From Stackebrandtia nassauensis DSM 44728 (GTDB taxonomy: Bacteria; Actinomycetota; Actinomycetes; Mycobacteriales; Micromonosporaceae): DNA of 64,000 nucleotides. The stretch lies in the NCBI RefSeq assembly GCF_000024545.1, contig NC_013947.1, forward strand, positions 930,001 through 994,000, written 5' to 3'. A program made the position numbers and the translations under genes. This document shows positions 57,701 through 64,000 of the stretch, piece after piece (within the stretch, counting starts at the first letter, position 1; each line of letters opens with the position of its first letter). A model generated the notes under the pieces. The model was not told where the DNA came from, made no database searches, and saw only the letters and a list, made by a program, of their open reading frames with translations.

Positions 57701-58213
57701 ATGCGGCCCGAGGCGAGAGCGGAATACCACGAGTACGTGGCCGCGCGGACCGACGCCATGCGCCGGTTCGCGTATCTGTCGTGCGGCGACTGGCATCGCG
57801 CCGAGGACGCGGTGCAGGAGGCGTTCGTCAAGCTGTACAAGGCCTGGTCGCGGGCCAGACGCCACTCGCTGGACGCCTACACCCGCCGGATCGTCGTCAA
57901 CGCGCTGATCGACGACCACCGCAAGAGCTGGTTCCGGCGGGAGCGGCCCCGCGAACGGTTGCCCGAGACCGCCTACAACGACGACGACGGCACCGAACGG
58001 ATGGCGATCATGGACGCACTGAGTCAGCTGCCCGTCAAACGCCGCACCACCCTGATACTGCGCTACTGGGAGGACCAGTCGGTGGAGCAGACCGCCGCCA
58101 TCATGAACTGTTCGGTTCACACCGTGAAGAGCCAGACGGTCCGCGGCTTGCAGACGCTGCGGCTGCTGCTGACCGAGACCGTCGGCGAGATCACCGAGGA
58201 GGCGGTGTCATGA
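57701..58213 (+). CDS. ECF RNA polymerase sigma factor (SigE family)
   Basis: 170 residues from the ATG at 57701, with GAGGAG upstream. Region 2: MRRFAYLSCGDWHRAEDAVQEAFVKLYKAW, then NALIDDHRKSWFRRERP. Region 4: LPVKRRTTLILRYWEDQSVEQTAAIMNCSVHTVKSQTVRGL. The pattern fits the actinobacterial SigE-type ECF group. The stop overlaps the next gene by ATGA, suggesting that gene encodes its regulator or partner. Confidence 0.9.
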   Translation: MRPEARAEYHEYVAARTDAMRRFAYLSCGDWHRAEDAVQEAFVKLYKAWSRARRHSLDAYTRRIVVNALIDDHRKSWFRRERPRERLPETAYNDDDGTERMAIMDALSQLPVKRRTTLILRYWEDQSVEQTAAIMNCSVHTVKSQTVRGLQTLRLLLTETVGEITEEAVS

Positions 58214-59193
58214 GCCCCGACATTCGCTGGACGCTGTCCAAGACGCTCCCCAACCGACTGCCGTCGACCTCGTGGGACAGCCACGAGCTGGAGGCCCAGG
58301 CGGAGCAGTCCATCCGGCGCCGCAGGCTGGGCGGCGGCGTCACCGCGGTCGTGTTGCTGGCCGCCGCGCTGCTGGCCTCGCTGACCCTGTTTCCGCACGC
58401 GGGCACCGATGTCCCGGCCGGGAGCCGGACGCCGAGCCTCCCGTTGCCGAAACTCGACGACGGGAAGCAGTACACCTGGTTTCCGGACACGTATTCCAGC
58501 ACCAAGACCAAGGCCACCCAGAAGATCACGGCCGACCTGTGGGACCACCTGGACGAGCACCACCCCCAGCTGCGACTCGGCAAGATTCCCGAGGGATCCG
58601 ATCCGATCGTCGTGCGCCTCCAACGGCAACTGTGGACGGCGGTCGAAACGGTCGGGGAATACGAAGGGGGACCCGAGGTCGACGGCTCGAAGAAGGTGCA
58701 CGAGCAACCGGTGTACACGTTCACGCCGAACCCGAAGTTCGACGGCGTCCCGTTCGACACCGACGCGTCCGACTTCGACGAGTCACTCGCCGTCGTCGTC
58801 TATCCCAAGGACGGCTACAAGCCCGGAACCGCGGACGTCTCCGGCGATCCCGAGCTGCCGCCGCGGCCGGAGTTCCTCGTCGAAGGCTGTGAGGACTACA
58901 AGGCGAAGGACTTCGAGAACCAGTTGGTGGAAACCGAATTCTCCTGCTCGCACCCCGATGCCGCCCCGAAGCGGGACGCCGTGGCCGTGAAGCGAACCGT
59001 GACCCATTACGAAGAGGACGGAAACCGGATCTCCGAAGTCTGGACCACCAACTCCGTCGTCCTGTACCGCGACGACGGGACGGCGGTGAAGGTCTCCATG
59101 ACCCTCACCACCCCGAAGCCCATCGACCCGTCCTTGAGCATCACCGAGCTGCTGCGGATCGCCGAAGCGATACCCGACGTGCCCGTCTCCTGA
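58210..59193 (+). CDS. membrane-anchored protein coupled to ECF sigma factor
   Basis: 327 residues from the ATG at 58210. The short N-terminal part (about 1-38) is followed by one span (TAVVLLAAALLASLTLF, about 45-61) and a large extracytoplasmic domain of 250 residues without recognised family. The zinc anti-sigma motif HxxxCxxC is absent. Position and topology suggest an anti-sigma-like or sensor partner (inference); a pair of Cys near 220-245 could form a disulfide. Confidence 0.7.
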   Translation: MSPDIRWTLSKTLPNRLPSTSWDSHELEAQAEQSIRRRRLGGGVTAVVLLAAALLASLTLFPHAGTDVPAGSRTPSLPLPKLDDGKQYTWFPDTYSSTKTKATQKITADLWDHLDEHHPQLRLGKIPEGSDPIVVRLQRQLWTAVETVGEYEGGPEVDGSKKVHEQPVYTFTPNPKFDGVPFDTDASDFDESLAVVVYPKDGYKPGTADVSGDPELPPRPEFLVEGCEDYKAKDFENQLVETEFSCSHPDAAPKRDAVAVKRTVTHYEEDGNRISEVWTTNSVVLYRDDGTAVKVSMTLTTPKPIDPSLSITELLRIAEAIPDVPVS

Positions 59194-59265
59194 ACTCGTT
59201 GCCTCCGCAGCGAACCCTGACCGCGCGAACCCGCGCGTGAACCCCCTTGTGAAAGGAAGCTCCGT

Positions 59266-60396
59266 ATGAAGCTGTCCGCGAAACAACGCCGACGCTATCT
59301 GCTGCTGCCGATCCCGGCCGTCGCCGCCGTCGCGATCGGCGCGGTGTTCGCCAGTTCCGCGATGGCCGAGGCCGCCGCTCTGGAATGGACACTCACCAAA
59401 ACCCCCGACCTGGGCGAAAAGTACTCGCTGTCCGACGTCCACGCGATCGCCGAGAACGACGTGTGGGCCGTCGGTGAGACATACCACCCCGACAAGGCCG
59501 TCGCGCTGCACTGGAACGGAAAGGAGTGGGAAGACTCCAAGGCCCCGGAAGGGTCGAGCCTGTCCGATGTCTCGTCCGTCGGTGAGGACGTGTGGGCGGT
59601 GGGAGCCGCCGACGACAAGTCCACACTCACCGCCCGGTGGGACGGGAAGGCGTGGGAGGCCGTGCCGAGCCCGCAACTCGAGCTCCCCGACGATTCGAGA
59701 CCGCGACTCGGCTCGGTGCACGGCGTCGCCGCCGACGATGTGTGGGCGGTGGGAGGCAGCACCGGTCCCATGTACCCGGAGGGGACCACGCCGATCCTGC
59801 AGCACTGGGACGGGACCGAATGGTCATTCATGGATGTTCCGTTGCCCGAGGGCGCCGTGGACGCCGGGCTCTCGGCGGTGCGGGCCCGCGCGGCCGACGA
59901 CGTGTGGGCGCTCGGCGCGACCTTCGACGCGAAAGAGGTCATGTCGCCGCTGCTGCTGCACTGGAACGGCAAGGAATGGTCGACACGTGACCTGCCGATC
60001 GCCGAAGCGCTCCCTCAGGACATCGCCTTCACCGAGGACGGCCGGATCTGGCTGTCCGGAACGGTGCTCCCCGGCAGTACCCCGTTCGACGGCAAGCCGC
60101 TGATGGTGGTCGGTGACGGCAAGACCTGGAACCAGCTCGAAGTCCCGGCGGAGAAACAGTCACTGCCCTCGATCACCCCGGACGGCACCGGCGGTGTCGT
60201 GGCCGTCGGCGGTGACGGCGACAAGGTCATGGTCGTCCGCAGTGACGGCGAGACGGTGACGAGGGAGGCTGCTCCCGCCGTCGAGGCGGAGTTCTCCTAC
60301 CTGGAGGGCGTGAGCGTAGTCCCGGGCACCGAAACACTGTGGACCGTCGGCTTCCTCGACAAGTTCGCGGCACCCGTCGCGGCCCACACCACGTGA
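59266..60396 (+). CDS. secreted propeller-like protein with DVWAVG repeats
   Basis: 376 residues. Signal peptide: PAVAAVAIGAVFASSAMAEA. The mature protein repeats a unit of about 45-60 residues with AENDVWAVGE, GEDVWAVGAA, ADDVWAVGGS and ADDVWALGAT, each followed by HWNGKEW or HWDGTEW; a beta-propeller is likely. Strong GAAAGGAAG upstream of the ATG. It lies 72 nt after the sigma partner gene, so could be in the same regulon. Function unknown. Confidence 0.78.
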   Translation: MKLSAKQRRRYLLLPIPAVAAVAIGAVFASSAMAEAAALEWTLTKTPDLGEKYSLSDVHAIAENDVWAVGETYHPDKAVALHWNGKEWEDSKAPEGSSLSDVSSVGEDVWAVGAADDKSTLTARWDGKAWEAVPSPQLELPDDSRPRLGSVHGVAADDVWAVGGSTGPMYPEGTTPILQHWDGTEWSFMDVPLPEGAVDAGLSAVRARAADDVWALGATFDAKEVMSPLLLHWNGKEWSTRDLPIAEALPQDIAFTEDGRIWLSGTVLPGSTPFDGKPLMVVGDGKTWNQLEVPAEKQSLPSITPDGTGGVVAVGGDGDKVMVVRSDGETVTREAAPAVEAEFSYLEGVSVVPGTETLWTVGFLDKFAAPVAAHTT

Positions 60397-60403
60397 GCCG
60401 CGC

Positions 60404-60435
60404 GGACGGGCCCCGGCTCGCCCCGGGGCCCGTCC
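60404..60435 (+). terminator. hairpin after the DVWAVG protein gene
   Basis: GGACGGGCCCCGG (60404-60416) and CCGGGGCCCGTCC (60423-60435) pair perfectly over 13 bp with a 6-nt loop. No T-tract, but it sits 8 nt after the stop and separates this unit from the nuo genes. Confidence 0.75.
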
Positions 60436-60523
60436 CGCACGAAGAACACCGCACACGGCCCCCGTATCCGGCCCGGCGATGCCCGGGCCCCACCGCGTGA
60501 GTGGACACGGCAAGATAGAGCCC

Positions 60524-60562
60524 ATGTCCGCAACAGTCGTCGGTCGAGTGAGGCGTCGGTAG
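60524..60562 (+). CDS. 12-codon leader ORF upstream of nuoK
   Basis: ATG at 60524 opens MSATVVGRVRRR, and its TAG overlaps the nuoK GTG (TAGTG). No RBS precedes nuoK itself, so re-initiation from this mini-ORF may start nuoK translation. CAAGATAGAG just upstream could be a leaderless -10, though not a good one. Function inferred from the overlap only. Confidence 0.4.
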   Translation: MSATVVGRVRRR

Positions 60563-60894
60563 TGCACCCGGTGATCCCGTACGTGCTCGCCGCGCTGCTG
60601 TTCGGCGTGGGTGTCTACGGTGTGCTGGTCCGCCGCAACGCCGTCCTCGTGCTCGCCGCCGTCGAGCTGATGCTCGGCGCCGTCAACCTGGTGCTGGTGA
60701 CCGCCGACGTCGCACCGCTGACCGGTGAGGGCGGTGGCTACACCGGACAGTCGTTCGCGCTGTTCGTCATCGTCATCGCCGCCGCCGAGATCGGGGTGGG
60801 CCTGGCGCTGGTGCTGCACCTGTTCCGGCTGCGCGGCAGCATCGACACCGAGCGGATCGACGCCGAGGACGACGAGCGCGAGGTGGCGACATGA
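60562..60894 (+). CDS. nuoK: NADH-quinone oxidoreductase subunit K
   Basis: 110 residues with three spans. VIPYVLAALLFGVGVYGVLVRRNAVLVLAAVELMLGAVNLVL carries the conserved Glu in span 2, and FVIVIAAAEIGVGLALVLHLFR the Glu of span 3. The C-terminal tail of 20 residues is acidic. It is part of the proton-pumping arm of complex I. No nuoJ precedes it. The stop overlaps nuoL by ATGA. Confidence 0.93.
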   Translation: MHPVIPYVLAALLFGVGVYGVLVRRNAVLVLAAVELMLGAVNLVLVTADVAPLTGEGGGYTGQSFALFVIVIAAAEIGVGLALVLHLFRLRGSIDTERIDAEDDEREVAT

Positions 60895-62705
60895 TCGCCG
60901 CGACCTGGGCGCTGCCGCTGGTGCCCGCGCTGCTGGCCGCCGTCGGGCTGCTGACGCCGCTGCGTATGCGCCGGGTCGCCGCCGGGCTCGGGCTGGCCGG
61001 TTCCGGGATCGCGCTGGCAACCGCCGTGGCGCTGCTCGTCATGGGCGCCAAGCAGACCAGCGCGAACAACCTGATCGACTTCGGTGACGTCGAGGTGGGC
61101 CTGAGCGTCCACATCGACCCCAAGGTGTCGGCGGTGGCCGTCGCCGTGACCACGGTGGCGCTGCTGGTGCAGCTGTACTCGATCGCGTACCTGCGCGGCG
61201 ACGAACGCTACGCCCCCTACGCCGCCCAGGTCGGCCTGTTCACCGCCGCGATGCTGCTGGTCGTCGTCGCCGACGACCTGGTGCCGCTGCTGGTGGGCTG
61301 GGAGGTCATGGGCGCGTGCTCGTACCTGCTGATCGGGCACGACCGTGAGCTTCCCGAGGCACCCACGGCAGCCGTGAAGGCCTTCGTCGTCACCCGGGTG
61401 GGAGACATCGGGTTCCTGCTGGGCGTGGTGCTGTTGGGCGTGCACGCGGGAACCTTCAACATCACCGAGATACTGCGCGGCGTTCCCGAGCTGGACGGTG
61501 GCGTACTGCTGGCCGCCGGGCTGCTGATCCTGGCCGGAGCCGCGGGTAAGAGCGCCCAGTTCCCGCTGCACACCTGGCTTCCCGACGCCATGGCCGGTCC
61601 CACCCCGATCTCGGCGCTGATCCACGCCGCCACCATGGTCGCCGCCGGAGCCTACGTGCTGTTCCGGCTGCTGCCGATCTACGCCGCCCAGCCGGTGTCC
61701 ACAACGGTCATCGCGGCGGTCGCCGCCGTCACGATGGTGCTGGCCGCCTGCGCCGCCCTGGCCGCCGACGACCTCAAACGGGTGCTGGCCTGGTCGACCG
61801 TCAGCCAGGTCGCGTTCATGTTCGGCGGCATCGCGGTCCTGGCCCCGGACGCGGCGCTGTTCCACCTGCTGAGCCACGCGGCGTTCAAGGCGCTGCTGTT
61901 CCTGTGCGCGGGCGCGGTGATCCACATGGTCGCCAGCAACCTGATGAGCCGGATGGGCGGACTGCGCTCCGGCGCGCCGGTCACCTTCTGGACCATGACG
62001 CTCGGATTCGCGGCCCTGGTGGGGGTTCCGCCACTGGCGGGCTTCTGGAGCAAGGAGTCCATACTGGGCGCCGCCTTCGAGTCGACGACCCCCGCGGCCA
62101 GCCTGGTGTGGTGGGCGGGCCTGCTCACCGTCGCGCTGACCGGCGCCTACGCCACCCGCGCCTGGCTGCGCACCTTCTTCGGCCGGACCCGCACCCCCGA
62201 CGCCCACATCCACGACCCGGAACCGCTGATGCGCTGGCCGCTGATCGTGCTGGCGGTGCCCACCGTCGGCGTCGGGCTGCTGGCCTTCGGCGGCATCCTC
62301 ACCGACCTGCCCGCGATCCACGTCGGCCCGCTGGCGATCGTGCTGCTGGTCTCGGCGCTGGGCGTCGCGGCGTCCTACGCGCTGTGGCGGCGCGACCCGG
62401 CCGCCGACCCCGCCGCCGCGCTGGGCCCGGCCCGGCCGGTCTTCGAGCGGGCCTTCTACTGCGACGAGGCCCAGGACGCGCTGGTGGTGCGCCCGACGCT
62501 GCTGGCCGCCCGGCTGGCGCGCCGCGCCGACGAACGGCTCGTGGACGGCGCCGTCGAGAACAGCGGCACCCTGACCACGACACTCGCGCGCCTCACCGCC
62601 ACCGCCCACACCTTCGGTGTGCCAAGGCATCTGCTGGCCACCCTCGCCGGAGCCGTCCTCATCGGACTCGTCGGCGTCGCCGCTTACTGGGGGGTGCTGT
62701 CGTGA
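60891..62705 (+). CDS. nuoL: NADH-quinone oxidoreductase subunit L
   Basis: 604 residues, antiporter-like subunit with about 15-16 spans. The conserved quinone/proton motifs include GWEVMGACSYLLIGH, the Lys in AGAAGKSAQFPLHTWLPDAMAGPTPISALIHAATMVAAG, LAWSTVSQVAFM and PPLAGFWSKESIL. ATG at 60891 overlaps nuoK by ATGA. A long Ala/Arg-rich segment precedes the last span. Confidence 0.95.
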   Translation: MIAATWALPLVPALLAAVGLLTPLRMRRVAAGLGLAGSGIALATAVALLVMGAKQTSANNLIDFGDVEVGLSVHIDPKVSAVAVAVTTVALLVQLYSIAYLRGDERYAPYAAQVGLFTAAMLLVVVADDLVPLLVGWEVMGACSYLLIGHDRELPEAPTAAVKAFVVTRVGDIGFLLGVVLLGVHAGTFNITEILRGVPELDGGVLLAAGLLILAGAAGKSAQFPLHTWLPDAMAGPTPISALIHAATMVAAGAYVLFRLLPIYAAQPVSTTVIAAVAAVTMVLAACAALAADDLKRVLAWSTVSQVAFMFGGIAVLAPDAALFHLLSHAAFKALLFLCAGAVIHMVASNLMSRMGGLRSGAPVTFWTMTLGFAALVGVPPLAGFWSKESILGAAFESTTPAASLVWWAGLLTVALTGAYATRAWLRTFFGRTRTPDAHIHDPEPLMRWPLIVLAVPTVGVGLLAFGGILTDLPAIHVGPLAIVLLVSALGVAASYALWRRDPAADPAAALGPARPVFERAFYCDEAQDALVVRPTLLAARLARRADERLVDGAVENSGTLTTTLARLTATAHTFGVPRHLLATLAGAVLIGLVGVAAYWGVLS

Positions 62706-64000
62706 AGGCCGTACTCGTCGCCGTCATCGCGCTGCCCGCCCTGGGGGCCCTGGCCGCCATGGCCGGACGCCGCAGCGGCGAACGGTTCGCGAAGTGGATC
62801 GCGGTCGGATTCGCCGCCGCCGGGCTCGTCGCCGCCGCCGTACTGCCGCTGGGCGCGGGCGACGGTCCGATGTGGCACCGGCTGAACCTGCCGTGGGCCG
62901 AGACCATCGGGCTGCGCTTCGACCTCGGCGTCGACGGCGTGTCCTACCCGCTCATCGTCCTGACCGCGCTTTTGACGCTGCTGTGCTGCGTCCACACGCT
63001 GCTGTACGAACCCGAGCGCGGCCGAGGCGGCGTCCTGTCCGCGCTGCTGCTGGTGGTCGCCGCCGGGATCATCGGCGTGTTCACCGCCGCCAACCTGGTG
63101 GCGTTCTTCGTGTTCTTCGAACTGGTCCTGCTGCCGATGTGGGCGATCATCCACTGGTGGGGCGGACCGAAACGCCAGCACGCGGCCCTGAAGTTCGCCC
63201 TGTACACATTGCTGGGTTCGCTGTTGCTGCTGGCCGGGATCTTCGTCGTCGGCGGCACCTCCGGCACCGGCGACCTCGTCGCCCTCACCGAAGGCGCCGC
63301 GGCGAAACTGCCCGCCGGAACCCAGCTGCTGGCCTTCGCGCTGCTGACGCTCGGCTTCGCCGTCAAAGCACCACTGTGGCCGCTGCACACCTGGCTCCCG
63401 GACGCCCACACCGAGGCACCCACCGTCGGATCGGTGATCCTGGCCGGGGTGCTTTTGAAGATGGGCACCTACGGCATGGTCCGCGTCAGCCTCGGCGTCG
63501 CCCCCGACGGCGCCGCCCAGGCCGCACCCGTCCTGGGAGTGCTGGCCGTGGCCGCGATCCTCATCGGAGGACTGGTGTGCCTGGCCCAGACCGAACTCAA
63601 ACGGCTCATCGCCTACTCCTCGGTGGGGCACATGGGATTCGTCGTCCTGGGCATCGCCACCGGGACCGCCTCGGGTATCAACGCCGCCCTGTACGGCAAC
63701 ATCGCCCACGGCCTCATCACCGGGCTGCTGTTCTTCCTCGCCGGAGCCGTCAAGGACCGCACCCACTCCGGAGAACTGGCGCGACTGGGCGGACTGCGCA
63801 ACGTCGCCCCCGGCCTGGCGGGCGTCCTGGGCTTCACCGCCCTGGCCTCGCTGGGACTGCCGGGCCTGGCCGGGTTCTGGGGTGAGGCCTTCGCCGTCTA
63901 CGGCTCGGTCACCGCCGCCAAACCACTGTGGATCGTGCTGGCGGTGCTGGCCGCGTGCGGCGCCGCCCTCGCCGCGGTCTACCTGCTTCGGTTGCTGCGC
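62702..64000 (+). CDS. nuoM: NADH-quinone oxidoreductase subunit M (3' truncated)
   Basis: The GTG at 62702 overlaps the nuoL stop (GTGA) and the frame stays open to the window edge, giving 433 residues. Antiporter-like motifs are visible: FFELVLLPMWAIIHWWGG, the Lys in FAVKAPLWPLHTWLPDAHTEAPTVGSV, LIAYSSVGHMGFV and GLPGLAGFWGE. It should continue beyond the window, probably followed by nuoN. Confidence 0.94.
   Translation, partial: MKAVLVAVIALPALGALAAMAGRRSGERFAKWIAVGFAAAGLVAAAVLPLGAGDGPMWHRLNLPWAETIGLRFDLGVDGVSYPLIVLTALLTLLCCVHTLLYEPERGRGGVLSALLLVVAAGIIGVFTAANLVAFFVFFELVLLPMWAIIHWWGGPKRQHAALKFALYTLLGSLLLLAGIFVVGGTSGTGDLVALTEGAAAKLPAGTQLLAFALLTLGFAVKAPLWPLHTWLPDAHTEAPTVGSVILAGVLLKMGTYGMVRVSLGVAPDGAAQAAPVLGVLAVAAILIGGLVCLAQTELKRLIAYSSVGHMGFVVLGIATGTASGINAALYGNIAHGLITGLLFFLAGAVKDRTHSGELARLGGLRNVAPGLAGVLGFTALASLGLPGLAGFWGEAFAVYGSVTAAKPLWIVLAVLAACGAALAAVYLLRLLR

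Overview
The window is high-GC DNA from an actinobacterium. GTG and TTG starts are common, many genes overlap by 4 nt (GTGA or ATGA), and many starts look leaderless. The genes present (AfsR/SARP-type regulators, SigE-type ECF sigma factor, Tat substrates, actinobacterial-type TrpS, DUF4383, EACC1-like protein) fit a filamentous or soil actinomycete, possibly of the Glycomycetales/Micromonosporales type; the genus is inference only. I see no tRNA, rRNA, CRISPR array, IS element or prophage, and no gene-free stretch over 300 bases.

Layout. 1-373: 3' end of an NhaA antiporter. 398-1321: epoxide-hydrolase-like enzyme. 1461-4545: sugar ABC importer (lipoprotein plus two permeases, no ATPase) with a hairpin between binding protein and permeases. 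4553-6277: membrane protein and quinone-oxidoreductase-like enzyme. 6379-8988: PadR regulator in an operon with an unusual fusion of a multi-span membrane domain to a phthalate-dioxygenase-reductase-type module, with an 18-bp perfect palindrome upstream. 9177-12469: licC-licD-licD-type cluster ending in a strong terminator. 12638-16626: deoR-galT-galE-galK operon. 16908-19427: trpS, a 2H phosphoesterase, a YihY/BrkB membrane protein. 19521-25123: two tandem AfsR/SARP-type STAND regulators. 25114-27855: small YbaB-like protein, ABC-F protein, membrane protein. 27869-29598: two tandem Tat-exported EEP-family hydrolases. 29803-35513: three paralogous secreted FG-GAP-like propeller proteins and a fourth secreted protein. 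35503-36543: LIP-type lipase/esterase.

36620-41984: complete TPP-riboswitch-controlled thiamine operon thiE-thiO-thiS-thiG-(19-codon ORF)-thiD-thiC with a 3' hairpin. 42077-44110: EACC1-like protein, DUF1877 protein, HAF-repeat-like membrane-anchored protein. 44216-48359: Hen1-Pnkp RNA-repair pair. 48565-50898: rplM, rpsI, terminator, glmM. 50938-52972: three tandem paralogs of a family I do not recognise, each with the same start-proximal GGCTANNNT box. 53022-57595: small membrane proteins, two TetR and one MarR regulator, an acyl-CoA desaturase, a TMEM175-like channel, with clear palindromic operators. 57701-60396: ECF sigma factor, its overlapping membrane-anchored partner and a secreted propeller-like protein. 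60524-64000: mini-ORF, then nuoK, nuoL and the start of nuoM.

Most promising for follow-up: the 50938-52972 trio, the PadR/reductase fusion with its operator, the licC/licD cluster, the 19-codon coupling ORF in the thiamine operon, the operator that embraces the -10 of the first AfsR-like gene, and the recurrent leaderless promoter signature.
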